Positions 26,405 to 37,553 of a stretch of 64,000 nucleotides of DNA are shown piece by piece. The position numbers and the translations under genes are program-made. The notes under the pieces are model-generated. The model was not told the DNA's origin and searched no databases. It saw only the letters and a list, made by a program, of their open reading frames with translations. Source of the DNA: Streptomyces sp. NBC_00344 (GTDB lineage: Bacteria > Actinomycetota > Actinomycetes > Streptomycetales > Streptomycetaceae); NCBI RefSeq assembly GCF_036088315.1, contig NZ_CP107996.1:6437001-6501000 (forward strand), given 5' to 3'. Position 1 is the stretch's first letter. The number at the start of each line of letters is the position of its first letter.

Positions 26405-28315
26405 TCAGTCCGGTGGCACCAGCGCGGCGCGCATGCGGGCCTCACGCACGGCCGCGGAGAGATGGCCGATGTCGTAGGCACCGTTGTGGCGACGACCGTT
26501 GATGAAGAACGTCGGCGTTCCGGACACACTGCTGGTGTCGGCCGAGTCCACGTCCTCGGCGATCCGCGCCGCGCCCCTTTTCTGACGCATGTCCCGCTGG
26601 AACCGCTGGGTGTCCAGCCCCAGCTCGTCGGCATAACGGTGCAGGTCAGAGGGGTGGAGAGCACTCTGATGATCGAGCAGAAGGTCATGCATCTCCCAGA
26701 ACGCGTCCTGTCGGGCCGCGGCCTCGGATGCCTCTGCGGCGATCTGTGCCAAAGGATGGACGTCGGTCAGCGGCAGATGCCGCCACACGTACCGGACGTC
26801 TCCGAAGTCAGCGAGCAGTTCCCGGATGACGGACTCCGCCTGACCGCAGTACGGGCATTCGAAGTCGCCGTATTCGACCACCGTGACCGGCGCGCTCAAC
26901 GGCCCGCGTACTCTGTCGTGGCCCGGATCGACCGGTGTCGCGAGATCGATGATGGGCTCCGTCGTTCCGAGCAGCGCGCTGGTGCGCCGGTGCCTCGGCA
27001 GGAGTGCGATCGCCGCGCTGATGGCCCAGGTGAGGATGAAGGCGCAGATCATCGCACTGATGGTGCCGATCTTCGCTTGCTCCAGCTGGGCGCCGTCGAA
27101 GGCGAGTGTGGCGATGAGCAGAGAGACGGTGAATCCGACGCCGGCACTCGCGCCACCCGCGAGGACCGCACCCCAGCCGACGGCGGGCTGGAGCCGGCCA
27201 CGGCTGAGGCGGTTTGCCAGCCAGGCGGTGCCGAAGACGGCGATGGGCTTGCCGAGCGTGAATCCGAGCAGGATGCCCAGGGTGATCGGCGAGGTGAAGG
27301 CCGCCGACAGCCGGTCAACGGTGATCCTGATACCTGAGTTGGCGAGAGCGAAGAGCGGCACGATCACATAGCTGCTCCACGGGTGGTACATCCGCTGAAG
27401 CCGTTCGTTGGGTGAAAGCGCCGATGCCAGCCCGAGCCGCGCGGAACGCTCCAGCTCAGGAGTGGGCTGTTCACGGAAGAGACGGAAGAGACCAGTCGCG
27501 CGCTCGAGTGCTCCGCGATCGGCCGGATAGGCGTAGGTGAGCAGGCCCATCGCCAGACCCACAACGACCGGGTCGACCCCCGATTCCAGCAGTGCCCCCC
27601 AGGTGGCTACCGCCAGCACCGCGTACACGGCGCCTCTGCGCACACCGTTCGCGCTGATCAGCAGGGCGACACCGAGGATACCGGCCGCCACCAGAAGTGC
27701 CGGCAGTTCGATGTGTTCACTGTAGGCGACCGCGATGACGGCAAGTGCCACGAAATCGTCGACGACAGCGACGGAGAGGACGAAGGTACGCAGTCCGGCC
27801 GGCAGCCGTGAGCCCAGCAACGCGAGCATTCCGAGTGCGAACGCCGTGTCCGTGGACATCGCGGCGCCCCAGCCGTGTGTGGTGCCGTGTCCCGCGTTGA
27901 AGCCGAGGTAGATCATGACGGGCAGGAGCATGCCGCTGACACCGGCCAGAACCGGAAGGGCCACCCGCCGCCGCTCACGCAGCTCGCCCATGTCGAACTC
28001 ACGGCGCGCCTCGAGACCGACGACGAAGAAGAACACGGTCATCAGTCCGCTGTTGACCCACTCGCGCAGATCCAGCGAGACCTCGTGAGATCCCGCCCGC
28101 AGCGACAACTGCGTCCGCCAGAAACCCTCGTAGGACGAAAGGTCGATGTTGGCCCACCCGAGCGCGGCGATCACGGCCACCAGCAGCACGGCGGCGCTGC
28201 CCGTCTCCGTGCGCAGGAACGCGCGCCACGGCGTGCGCGCGTCGCTGTTGCTGCAGGCGGTCTGTCCGGCGAAGCCGTGATCGGCCGGCGATTCGGTCAC
28301 TCCGCGATTGTCCAT
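26405..28315 (-). CDS. nhaA: NhaA Na+/H+ antiporter fused to a DsbA-like thioredoxin domain
   Basis: A 636-residue fusion. The first 420 residues are an NhaA sodium/proton antiporter ([32 protein letters not shown] with the Asp pair for ion binding, and about 11-12 membrane helices). The remaining part is a DsbA/thioredoxin-like domain with the redox motif CPYC near residue 487 ([17 protein letters not shown]) and the cis-Pro region [10 protein letters not shown]. This fusion is known in actinobacteria; the C-terminal domain is thought to face the cytoplasm, and its role is unknown. I use the ATG at 28315; an in-frame GTG at 28330 is possible. The leader holds short GGCAC repeats. Confidence 0.93.
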   Translation of the reverse strand: MDNRGVTESPADHGFAGQTACSNSDARTPWRAFLRTETGSAAVLLVAVIAALGWANIDLSSYEGFWRTQLSLRAGSHEVSLDLREWVNSGLMTVFFFVVGLEARREFDMGELRERRRVALPVLAGVSGMLLPVMIYLGFNAGHGTTHGWGAAMSTDTAFALGMLALLGSRLPAGLRTFVLSVAVVDDFVALAVIAVAYSEHIELPALLVAAGILGVALLISANGVRRGAVYAVLAVATWGALLESGVDPVVVGLAMGLLTYAYPADRGALERATGLFRLFREQPTPELERSARLGLASALSPNERLQRMYHPWSSYVIVPLFALANSGIRITVDRLSAAFTSPITLGILLGFTLGKPIAVFGTAWLANRLSRGRLQPAVGWGAVLAGGASAGVGFTVSLLIATLAFDGAQLEQAKIGTISAMICAFILTWAISAAIALLPRHRRTSALLGTTEPIIDLATPVDPGHDRVRGPLSAPVTVVEYGDFECPYCGQAESVIRELLADFGDVRYVWRHLPLTDVHPLAQIAAEASEAAARQDAFWEMHDLLLDHQSALHPSDLHRYADELGLDTQRFQRDMRQKRGAARIAEDVDSADTSSVSGTPTFFINGRRHNGAYDIGHLSAAVREARMRAALVPPD

Positions 28316-28413
28316 GCTCGGCAGCGGCACGGCACGGCACGGCGCCGCCCGGCGACCGCTACCGCCCCGCCGCAGCGGCGGACCGAGCAGCGGGCGACCG
28401 CACCGCCGGCGCG

Positions 28414-31041
28414 TCAGCGGTTTTGCACCACGGTGAAATGATGGGTGCCTCCCGACAAGCCCGACACGGTCACCCGGCCGCCGTCATGACGCACCCCAGG
28501 CATGGCCGCCCGGCCGCCGTCCCACAGGACGCGGCTGCCGGAGCGCACGGTGACGTGGTGGCCGTTCGTCGCCAGGGACACGGACCCGCGCGACCCACCG
28601 GGCGCGTGCACGGTCAGGCTGAACACCTCGCCTTCGTGGCTCCACTCCACTCCGAGCGGGCCGTGGGGTGTGGGGAGCCGTCCCTGGGCCCAGCTCACCG
28701 CCCCTGGGCGCGGACACACCTCCCAGGTGCCGTATCCGGGGGATGCCGGTTTCGCGCCCAGCAACTGGTGGGTGAGCGCGGGAAGCACTCCGGTGGACCA
28801 CCCGTGCGCCATGCTGGTGTAACCCTCCTCGTACGGGGAGCCGTTCGGTCCGATGCCCTCCCATTGGGTGATGCCGGGATCATGGCTGTGCATCCACCCG
28901 TACGTGCGCTTGATCTGGTCGATCGCCGAGTCGGCCTGGTCCGACTCGAAACGCGCCACCAGTTCCGGGTAGGAGGTGAAGGCGTAGACACGCTGGGACG
29001 CACCGCCGAAGAGTGTGTCGTTGTCCATGAAGGCATTGCCGTACCGGAGTCTGGTTGTCGCGTCCAGGTGGGCCAGGGCCGAGGCGGCGCGGTCGGAGCC
29101 GGCGACACCCGAGGTGATGGCGATGGCGTTGCCGTCCTGGGCGTGGCGCACCGCGCCGGTGGAGGAATCCAGGTAGGCGCCGGCCGTTTCGTCCCACAGG
29201 TGGACATTGATGGCCCGGGCCACCGTTTCCGCCCGGGCGTTCCACCGCAGCGCGTCGTCCGCGTGGTCAAGATGACCGGCGATGCGCGCGGCGTCCCGCA
29301 GCGCCTGAACGTAGTTCGCGTTGTAGTAGGTGACCCGCCCGGTCCTGCCGAGGAACGCGTAGTCACCGTATCCGGAAGTGCCGTTCAGCCCCTTGCTCAG
29401 CAGTCCCTCGTCGTCCGTGACGCTCGGGTACCAGCCGTCCAGCACCTTCACCAGGTGAGGGTAGTAGTGCTCGGCGTAGTCCCGGTCGCCGGTGTAGAGC
29501 AGGTAGTCCCAGCTGCACGTCACCCACCACAGCGGGTAGTCGAACAGCGGGAGTGTGTAGTTGTTGATGGAGGCCGGTGGGATCCAGCCGTCGTCCCGCT
29601 GGTGATCGGCCAGATCGGCCAGCACGTTGCGCGCCGCGTCGGCGGCGTCGTCATGGGTGAGGTAGAGGGTGCGCCCCGACACCGCGACATCGCCGACATA
29701 GGGGTCCCGGTCGCGTTTTGCACCGTCGTGCAGGACCAGTTTGCCGTCCAGCGACGAACTGAACGCACCTCGCGGGTCCACGTCGTCCCTGCGGAAGGTG
29801 TCGACGATCAACTCGTTGGTGTAGGACGCGCCGTACCAGTAGCGATTCAGTTCCTCGTCGGAGCAGAGGAACCAGCCACGGTAGGACGCTGGTGTTCCGA
29901 GGTATGCCGTGAAGTCCAGTGCCACATGGTCGACGGCCACGGTGCCCCACGGCTGGGCGGCCGGCATGTCGGACGGCAGCGCGTCCAGGGTGATGTTCAT
30001 GTAGCGAAAGCCGTGCAAGCCGTCTGCGTACACCTTGTCACCGTCGGCGCTGTAGCCCTTGGTGTCGGTCCACGTGCCGCCCGCCGCGGGGACCGCGTAC
30101 TGGTCGGTGCCCTCCCCGGCGCCCCCCGCTTGGTCCGCCCGGGTGAAGTCCGACCGAACGCTGAGGTACCGCAACGTCTCGGAGAACGCCAGGCGCACTC
30201 CGGGGTGGTTGTCCGACGCCCAGGCGAAGCCTGCCTCGGGCAGTCCGACGACGACCTTGCCGAAGTCGATCGTGACACTGGGCGCCGTCACCGGTTCCAC
30301 CGCCTGCGGCCAGACCTCATTGATCCGGGTGAACACGCCCTGGCCCCCGTCCTGGTCGGCGGTGACAGTGATCCGCACCCGGGAGGTGGTCGCGGGCGTG
30401 TCGAAGGCGACAGCGCGCTGTACGGCGGCGTTGCCGGTCACGGCGGCAGCGGTGTGCCAGCCCGAGCCCGTCCAGACGTCCACCGCGAAGTCGGCGGGCA
30501 CACCGTCGGTGTCGGACACCAGCGTCACACCGGACAGTTCGAGTTCCCCGGACAGGGTGATGGTCAGGGTGTCGGGAAAGACACCCTCGGTGTCATCGTT
30601 CCAGAAGGTACTGAGGTCGCCGTCGAGGCAGTTCTGTGCCGCGTAGGTCCTGGGCCGGCCGTCGCTTCCGTTGTTGCCCGCGTGGGTGGAGGAACCCGTG
30701 GCGGTGGTCCCTTCCGGCCAGCGCGGCGCGGGGGGTGGCGGAACGCGGCGCAGAACGGTGACTTCGCCGCCCGGGGTCAGCAGGGCCTCGGGCCGGGTCA
30801 CGTCCCCTTCCGACCGGACGATCCGTACCGGCCGCACGGTCCGGCCGGAAGGACCCAGGACATAGCGGTGCCAGGCCGCCTCTCCCGCCCCGGACGGTGC
30901 TGCGAGTGACGCGGAATCAGCCGCGGCGGCCGTTCCGGCGATGACCGGCAAGCCGGCTATGACCGATGCGGCGCCACCGATCCCCGCACCGATGACGGCA
31001 CGACGCTGTGGACCGCTGTTCTTCTTCGGTTCGCTCGTCAC
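28414..31041 (-). CDS. Secreted GH78-like alpha-L-rhamnosidase family protein
   Basis: An 875-residue exported enzyme. The N-terminus has [19 protein letters not shown], a twin-arginine-like signal. Around residues 95-215 is a discoidin-like (F5/8 type C) domain ([16 protein letters not shown]). The catalytic (alpha/alpha)6-barrel region follows, with [11 protein letters not shown] (the acidic motif expected in GH78-like rhamnosidases) and a C-terminal beta-sandwich. GH78 enzymes release alpha-L-rhamnose from plant glycans or flavonoids; the exact specificity is unproven. The GTG at 31041 follows GGAGGGAC and gives a clean signal peptide; the open frame further upstream overlaps the promoter. 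A TGAATCGTTTCA inverted repeat is 38 bases upstream. Confidence 0.82.
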   Translation of the reverse strand: MTSEPKKNSGPQRRAVIGAGIGGAASVIAGLPVIAGTAAAADSASLAAPSGAGEAAWHRYVLGPSGRTVRPVRIVRSEGDVTRPEALLTPGGEVTVLRRVPPPPAPRWPEGTTATGSSTHAGNNGSDGRPRTYAAQNCLDGDLSTFWNDDTEGVFPDTLTITLSGELELSGVTLVSDTDGVPADFAVDVWTGSGWHTAAAVTGNAAVQRAVAFDTPATTSRVRITVTADQDGGQGVFTRINEVWPQAVEPVTAPSVTIDFGKVVVGLPEAGFAWASDNHPGVRLAFSETLRYLSVRSDFTRADQAGGAGEGTDQYAVPAAGGTWTDTKGYSADGDKVYADGLHGFRYMNITLDALPSDMPAAQPWGTVAVDHVALDFTAYLGTPASYRGWFLCSDEELNRYWYGASYTNELIVDTFRRDDVDPRGAFSSSLDGKLVLHDGAKRDRDPYVGDVAVSGRTLYLTHDDAADAARNVLADLADHQRDDGWIPPASINNYTLPLFDYPLWWVTCSWDYLLYTGDRDYAEHYYPHLVKVLDGWYPSVTDDEGLLSKGLNGTSGYGDYAFLGRTGRVTYYNANYVQALRDAARIAGHLDHADDALRWNARAETVARAINVHLWDETAGAYLDSSTGAVRHAQDGNAIAITSGVAGSDRAASALAHLDATTRLRYGNAFMDNDTLFGGASQRVYAFTSYPELVARFESDQADSAIDQIKRTYGWMHSHDPGITQWEGIGPNGSPYEEGYTSMAHGWSTGVLPALTHQLLGAKPASPGYGTWEVCPRPGAVSWAQGRLPTPHGPLGVEWSHEGEVFSLTVHAPGGSRGSVSLATNGHHVTVRSGSRVLWDGGRAAMPGVRHDGGRVTVSGLSGGTHHFTVVQNR

Positions 31042-31078
31042 GTCCAAGTCCCTCCACCACGCGGATGTGCGCAGGATA

Positions 31079-31090
31079 TGAATCGTTTCA
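31079..31090. promoter_or_regulatory. LacI-type operator-like inverted repeat before GH78-like gene
   Basis: TGAATCGTTTCA matches its own complement at 10 of 12 positions with a central CG. It lies 38 bases before the rhamnosidase start, a position suited to a sugar-responsive LacI-family repressor. Confidence 0.45.
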
Positions 31091-31180
31091 TTTCCCGATC
31101 GCAGAGTGACGCTATCCGCATGGCGGCGATCCGTACAGGGGGTGGACGGTGCGACGGGCCGGCCGGGCGCCGCGCTGAAA

Positions 31181-31206
31181 GGGCGCCTCTCGCCGGAGAG
31201 GCGCCC
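31181..31206 (-). terminator. Terminator after the aminopeptidase gene
   Basis: A perfect 11-base stem (GGGCGCCTCTC and GAGAGGCGCCC) with a 4-base loop is followed by TTTC in the minus direction, 98 bases after the M28 aminopeptidase stop. Confidence 0.75.
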
Positions 31207-31303
31207 AGTGGTGGCGTCAGGACCGCATCCGGAGGATGTGGCGTCAGCAGTCAAGCGTCAGTGGTCAGCAGCCGCCGGCGGAGCCGCCGTTCACGGCCGT
31301 GAG

Positions 31304-32985
<1,682 letters not shown>

Positions 32986-33681
32986 ATGTCCCTCAACGCC
33001 AACAACCCACTGCCCGAGCCCGCCACGCCTGGCCTCGCCCCCCTGTACCGGCAGCCGTCACTCGACTCGCTCACCCGGCGCGCCCTGAACCTGGCCGAGG
33101 ACGGCAGGGTTCTCATCGGCCTCGTCGGCGAGCCGGGCGCGGGCAAGTCCACACTGTCCGCGCAACTATGCGATAGGGCAGAGGCCCTGCTGCCGGCTCG
33201 GACGGTGGCCGTCTCCATGGACGGTTTCCATCTGGCGCAGAGGGTGATCGACGCCCGCCACCAGAGCACCCGCAAGGGCACGATCGATACCTTCGACGGA
33301 GTCGGGTTTCTGGCCATGCTCGCCCGCACCCTGCGGGAGACGGAAACAACGGTGTGGTGGCCGGAGTTCAGGCGGGAGATCGAGGAGCCCGTAGCCGGAG
33401 CCGTCGAAGTCGCCCCGCACCACCGACTGGTCATCGTTGACGGCAACTTCCTCCTCGCGGACCAGGAGCCCTGGCACCGGGTACGCGAGCATTTCACCGA
33501 AATCTGGTTTCTGGACGCCGAGCCGCAAGCGCGTCGTGAGCGGCTCACCCGCCGCTACATCGCCCATGGGTTCGCTGCCGCTGACGCTCACGCCAAAGCC
33601 GGCGGAGTGGACGAGGACACCAGCGCCGCCATCCGCCGCACGGCCAGTCTCGCCGATCTCACCCTGACCGAGGGCCGATAG
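32986..33681 (+). CDS. Nucleoside/nucleotide kinase family protein (uridine kinase-like)
   Basis: A 231-residue P-loop kinase of the phosphoribulokinase/uridine kinase-like family. Walker A is GEPGAGKS near residue 48, followed by [16 protein letters not shown] (a characteristic substrate loop), [16 protein letters not shown] and VIVDGNFLL. Many actinomycetes carry such a protein without an assigned substrate; pantothenate, uridine and fructose derivatives are typical for relatives. The longer open frame to 32524 overlaps the divergent aminopeptidase gene and is not used. ATG at 32986. Confidence 0.87.
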   Translation: MSLNANNPLPEPATPGLAPLYRQPSLDSLTRRALNLAEDGRVLIGLVGEPGAGKSTLSAQLCDRAEALLPARTVAVSMDGFHLAQRVIDARHQSTRKGTIDTFDGVGFLAMLARTLRETETTVWWPEFRREIEEPVAGAVEVAPHHRLVIVDGNFLLADQEPWHRVREHFTEIWFLDAEPQARRERLTRRYIAHGFAAADAHAKAGGVDEDTSAAIRRTASLADLTLTEGR

Positions 33682-33922
33682 GGGCGCGAGGCGGACATGG
33701 GTGCAGGGCCGTGCGGAGGGCGTACCTGGCGGAACAGCCGGGGCGGCGCGCCCGCTCAGGCCTGTCCTTCCGCTGCGCGGACCGTGTCGTGCTCGCTCCG
33801 ACGGCGCCCGGCCACCGCTCGCTGTGATTGCGCCGGGTGGGGTAATGAGCCAAGCTCGTGATGCGGTTGCGACTCCCGTAGCCGGAAGTGACGTGGGTTT
33901 TCGAAGAAGGGACGGTAGCAGC

Positions 33923-34369
33923 ATGCCTCTTGAGGGCGAGTACGAGCCGAGCCCGGAGCAGTGGGTGCGCGATCAGGTCGAGCTCTACGAGGGTTCGGGG
34001 GGCGTCGAGGGGACGACTATGCGGGGGATGCCCGTCATCGTTCTGACCACCAGGGGTGCCAGGAGCGGGAAGATCCGCAAGAGTCCCCTGATGCGTGTGG
34101 AGCACGAGGGTGCCTACGCGGTCGTCGCTTCCATGGGTGGGGCTCCCAAGCACCCTGTCTGGTATCACAATGTCGTCGCCGATCCACGGGTGGAGCTCCA
34201 GGACGGCCCCGTACGCCAGGACATGACGGCCCGTGAGGTGACCGGGGACGAGAAGGCGGCGTGGTGGGACCGCGCTGTCTCGGCGTATCCCGACTACGCC
34301 GACTACCAGGAGAAGACGGACCGTGAGATCCCGGTGTTCGTTCTGGAGGCAGCGCCGCGGGACCACTGA
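33923..34369 (+). CDS. Nitroreductase-family deazaflavin (F420)-dependent oxidoreductase
   Basis: A 148-residue protein of the Ddn-like split beta-barrel family, which uses the deazaflavin cofactor F420. Landmarks are [56 protein letters not shown] and the C-terminal REIPVFVLE. Members reduce enones or nitro compounds or quinones; the natural substrate is unknown. The ATG at 33923 is used; the open frame extends to 33701 but has no family similarity there. Confidence 0.9.
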   Translation: MPLEGEYEPSPEQWVRDQVELYEGSGGVEGTTMRGMPVIVLTTRGARSGKIRKSPLMRVEHEGAYAVVASMGGAPKHPVWYHNVVADPRVELQDGPVRQDMTAREVTGDEKAAWWDRAVSAYPDYADYQEKTDREIPVFVLEAAPRDH

Positions 34370-34375
34370 CGAGCA

Positions 34376-34393
34376 CCGTCCGCCGCCGGACGG
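34376..34393. terminator. Short hairpin between convergent genes
   Basis: CCGTCCG and CGGACGG arms with a 4-base loop sit between the stop codons of the F420-dependent reductase and the MOSC-reductase fusion. Likely a shared terminator, though weak. Confidence 0.4.
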
Positions 34394-34447
34394 CGGCGAG
34401 CCGCGGCCGTCCGGGCCGGGGCCGTTCACCCGTCGGCCACGCTGGGT

Positions 34448-36217
34448 TCACAGGTCGAGAACGGTGTCCTCACCGGGGCGGGAACAGCAGATCAACGCGT
34501 TTCCGGCCGACGGTGGTTCGACGGGGTCGGGGTCGTAGTCGACCGCGCCCGCCAGTAGACCCGACTCGCAGGTGTGACAGACACCGGTGCGGCAGGACCA
34601 GCGGACCGGTACGTCGCACGCCTCACCGAGCTCCAGAAGAGTGCCGTACTCAGGCTTCCAGGGAACCGTGAGTCCGCTGCGCGCGAAGGTCACCGCCGGT
34701 CCCGTTCCGGCTGGCCCGGCGGGCTGGTGAGGAGGCGCGGCCTTGGCGGGGGCGATGCCGGGTGTGACTGCCGGGCCGGCCCCGAAGATCTCGGTATGGA
34801 CGTTCTGAGGCTCGAGGCCCTGCGCGGTCAGCGCCTCGGTGAGATCACTCATGAAAGCGGCAGGGCCGCACAGATAGGCGAGTGCGTCGGCGGGCAGATC
34901 GAGACGCGCGGTCAGTGCGGCGGACAGATGCCCGGTGTCGGTGTAGTCGGTGCCCCGGCGGTCCTCGGGGCGGGGGCGGCTGTAGCAGATGCGGGCGTGC
35001 CCGCGCGGCAGACCGGCGATCAGATGCCGCACCTCCTTCGCGAACGCGTGGTCGGCGCCGTCACGCGCACCGTGCAGCCACCACACCTGCCGGTCGGCCC
35101 CGGACGCGGCGACGGCCTGCAGCATGGCCAGCACCGGTGTCGCGCCCACTCCGGCCGACGCCAGGATCACGGGACCTGTGCCGGGTGCCAGGACGAAGGA
35201 GCCGCGCGGCGCTGCCGTATGCACACGGTCGCCGACCCGCACCCGGGTATGGAACCGGGTGCTGGCAGCGCCGTGGGGTTCCTGCTTGACGCTGATGCGG
35301 TACTGGTCACCGCCTGGCCGGCCGGACAACGAGTAACTGCGCACCAGTGAAGGGCCGTCACTGTCGGCGTCCAAACGCACCGTGAGGTACTGGCCGGGCG
35401 CTGCGGCGGGCAGCGCGGCGCCGTCCGGATCGGCGAGCCACAAGGACATGACGCTCCGGCTCTCCTGGCTGATCCTGGCCACGGTCAGCGGCCTGAATCC
35501 CTTCCATGCCAGTGCTCGGCCGGCTCCCTCGGGACTGAGGCCGGCGTTGCCCGAGTCTGCACCGGTGCTCTGTTCCACCTGTTCCAGGATGGCCCGGAAG
35601 GAGCCCTGCCAGCCCGGGCTGAGGGCGTCGACCCGCAGCGCCCGGCGGATCCGTCCCAGTGGATGTTCGGGGAGATACAGCAGCCCGTCGACCTCGGCGA
35701 CCGTCATCCCTTCGGGCCCCGAAGCGATCTTGACGATGTCCTGGCCTGCCTCGACCTCGCCCTCGGCGATGACTCTGAAGTAGAAACCCGGTCGCCTGTG
35801 GGACACCAGCAGGGAGGGCATCCTCGGTTCCTCCAGACGCATGCCCACCCGGTAGCAGGTCACCCTGGGCTGGGTGACCTCGAAGACGGCGTCCCCGGCC
35901 CGGTAGCGGTCCCCGATGCAGACCTCGTCGTCCGCCAGGCCCTCCACCGTGAAGTTCTCGCCGAACACACCATACGGAAAGGTGTCCCGCCCGAGTTCCC
36001 GCTGCCAGTAGCGATAGGAGTCGAGTTGGTACACCATGACCGCGCGCATCTCGCCGCCGTGGCCCGCCAGGTCGCCCTGGCCGTCCCCGTCGATGTTCAG
36101 CCGGCGCACCATGCGGGGGCCGGTGACGGGGGATTTCCAGATGCCTGTGCGCACAGTCCTGCCGTGCCAGGGCACATCCCTGGGGAGTCCGACGTTGACG
36201 GAGACCAGCCTGGCCAC
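34448..36217 (-). CDS. MOSC domain fused to ferredoxin reductase and 2Fe-2S ferredoxin
   Basis: A 589-residue fusion. Residues about 1-165 are a YiiM-like MOSC domain (GDGQGDLAGHGGEMRAV, PYGVFGENFTVEG, and QPRVTCYRVGMRL with the conserved Cys), followed by a helical 3-alpha segment. Residues about 245-475 form a ferredoxin-NAD(P)+ reductase module (PSLVRSYSLSG for flavin binding, ILASAGVGATPVLAML for NAD binding). The end is a plant-type 2Fe-2S domain with cysteines in SCRTGVCHTCESG and ICCSR. MOSC domains bind molybdenum cofactor, so it may be a self-contained electron chain reducing N-hydroxylated substrates. GTG start at 36217. Confidence 0.9.
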   Translation of the reverse strand: MARLVSVNVGLPRDVPWHGRTVRTGIWKSPVTGPRMVRRLNIDGDGQGDLAGHGGEMRAVMVYQLDSYRYWQRELGRDTFPYGVFGENFTVEGLADDEVCIGDRYRAGDAVFEVTQPRVTCYRVGMRLEEPRMPSLLVSHRRPGFYFRVIAEGEVEAGQDIVKIASGPEGMTVAEVDGLLYLPEHPLGRIRRALRVDALSPGWQGSFRAILEQVEQSTGADSGNAGLSPEGAGRALAWKGFRPLTVARISQESRSVMSLWLADPDGAALPAAAPGQYLTVRLDADSDGPSLVRSYSLSGRPGGDQYRISVKQEPHGAASTRFHTRVRVGDRVHTAAPRGSFVLAPGTGPVILASAGVGATPVLAMLQAVAASGADRQVWWLHGARDGADHAFAKEVRHLIAGLPRGHARICYSRPRPEDRRGTDYTDTGHLSAALTARLDLPADALAYLCGPAAFMSDLTEALTAQGLEPQNVHTEIFGAGPAVTPGIAPAKAAPPHQPAGPAGTGPAVTFARSGLTVPWKPEYGTLLELGEACDVPVRWSCRTGVCHTCESGLLAGAVDYDPDPVEPPSAGNALICCSRPGEDTVLDL

Positions 36218-36564
36218 GATGCCACCTCACACCTCATCGCCCCCGGTTGTCCGAGCGTAACCATGTCCGCGGTGTCCGACATCTCCGACAGGCGCTCCGG
36301 CAACCGTCCGGGCTTCCGATACCGGCAGGGACGGAGGCGGCAGACGCGCAGCCGCATGTGCGGGCCCCGCCGGGTTCGAGCCCGTGCTGCAGAGCGCAGC
36401 GGGTGCCGGGACACTGCGCCCAGCAGGCGGGAGCGACCCGGAGTGCACGGGTGCGGAGGCGCGGCCACGCGTCGTCGATCGGCGAGACTGCCGGTTGCGA
36501 GGGACGGCGCACCGGCCGGAGCCGCAGGGATGTCAGGAACCGAGCAGTGGGACGGGAGACGTAT
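36218..36564. other. Divergent intergenic region before lipoprotein gene
   Basis: About 350 bases between the MOSC-fusion start and the lipoprotein start. Open frames on the plus strand run through into the lipoprotein gene but lack a start or domain. No clear operator is seen. Confidence 0.45.
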
Positions 36565-37143
36565 ATGTGGGTGAGTGGTAACAGAGGCGGAAGGTGTGCT
36601 CTGGGCGCAGTGGCGTTGCTCCTGGGAACGCTGATGGGCTGCGGCCGGCTGGATGCCGGCGGCGCCCCCGACTCCCGCCCGGCACCGACGCCGCATCCGC
36701 ACGGACGCTTCGACGCGGAGATCGCGCTGGACAACGGCGGCCGGGCGGGCATGTATTACGCCGCCGGACGCGGGCTGATGGAACAGCACCTCGATGCCGG
36801 GGCGACAAGGTGGAGCTCGCCGCATCTGGTGCACAGGACCGGCGCCGATCCGTGCCTGAGCGTGACGCTCAAGAGGTTCCGCGGCGTTGTCGCCGCCATC
36901 GCGAACTGGGGGCCCTACTGCGCCGACGGCGAGCCACCGACGGAGTCCATCGCGGCGGTCGGTTCCATGGGCCTGTCGAAGTGGGACACCGAGGTCACGA
37001 AGGACTTCGACGGCTGGGAGAAGGTCACGGCCTCCGACGGCCAGAGAGAACTGACGTTCACCAATGCCTCGACCGAGTCGGTGACGCGACTGCGATGGAA
37101 CCGTGCGGTGGGCTTCTCGGATGTGGAGGAGATCCCTCGCTGA
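36565..37143 (+). CDS. Putative lipoprotein, function unknown
   Basis: A 192-residue exported protein. After GRCALGAVALLLGTLMGCGR the Cys26 is in a proper lipobox (L-M-G-C), so it should be acylated and anchored on the outside of the membrane. The mature part has no domain I recognise; GGRAGMYYAAGRGLMEQHL and LSVTLKRFRGVVAAIANWGPYC are its most distinctive stretches, with several aromatic residues and no repeats. The open frame is longer, but the ATG at 36565 gives the lipoprotein signal directly. It is followed by a hairpin and then the sigma-like/ricin gene on the same strand. Confidence 0.75.
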   Translation: MWVSGNRGGRCALGAVALLLGTLMGCGRLDAGGAPDSRPAPTPHPHGRFDAEIALDNGGRAGMYYAAGRGLMEQHLDAGATRWSSPHLVHRTGADPCLSVTLKRFRGVVAAIANWGPYCADGEPPTESIAAVGSMGLSKWDTEVTKDFDGWEKVTASDGQRELTFTNASTESVTRLRWNRAVGFSDVEEIPR

Positions 37144-37178
37144 GGCGCCCGGCCCGACTTCCGTGTAATGGACAGAAG

Positions 37179-37207
37179 TTGACGGCGTGAATAATTAGAA
37201 GTGTAAC
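37179..37207 (+). promoter_or_regulatory. Candidate promoter in AT-rich patch
   Basis: TTGACG at 37179-37184 and TGTAAC at 37202-37207 are 17 bases apart. The patch is the most AT-rich of the region. It would start an mRNA with a long leader of about 340 bases before the GTG at 37554. Confidence 0.35.
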
Positions 37208-37208
37208 C

Positions 37209-37230
37209 CCGGGTAGCTCCGCCTACCCGG
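37209..37230 (+). terminator. Hairpin downstream of lipoprotein gene
   Basis: Perfect 8-base arms CCGGGTAG and CTACCCGG with a 6-base loop, 65 bases after the lipoprotein stop. It overlaps the region just after a possible promoter, so it could alternatively be a leader hairpin. Confidence 0.5.
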
Positions 37231-37553
37231 AGTTCGAAAGCGGGTACGACTGCGGGAATGGTGCACTACGGATTCCGCTGAAGTCACGGTGAAGTGGCCC
37301 AGGTGTCTTGTTCCCCATGAGTCACATGTGCAAGGGTGAACGCTCTTACGCGTGGACGATGTTCGGTTCTGGAATCACCGTTCGGAGAACTCGTGCCGGT
37401 GGGCCCACAAGGCATTGTGTCGGCAACCCTCCGTGGCCTTCGGCCATGGGTCGCTTTCCCTGACATGCCAACTAGGTATGCACCAATCAGGGGCCGTCTT
37501 CCGGCGGTCAGCACTTCTCTGTGGCATTTTGTGCCTCGGAAGGAATCAGTTCT

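Larger units (their letters stand above)
37144..37553. other. Intergenic leader region of the sigma-like/ricin gene
   Basis: About 410 bases. It starts with an unusually AT-rich patch (37179-37207) containing TTGACG and, 17 bases on, TGTAAC, which could be a promoter, next to a hairpin at 37209-37230. The rest is GC-rich with short open frames but no recognisable gene. Confidence 0.45.

Noticed and set aside
28326..28345. Short GGCAC repeats before the nhaA-like gene
   Set aside because: Only about three copies; likely chance in GC-rich DNA.
28423..30909. 828-codon open frame opposite the rhamnosidase gene
   Set aside because: It is the antisense of a well-supported GH78-like gene; its protein is Val/Gly/Arg-rich with no domain, as expected for a high-GC shadow.
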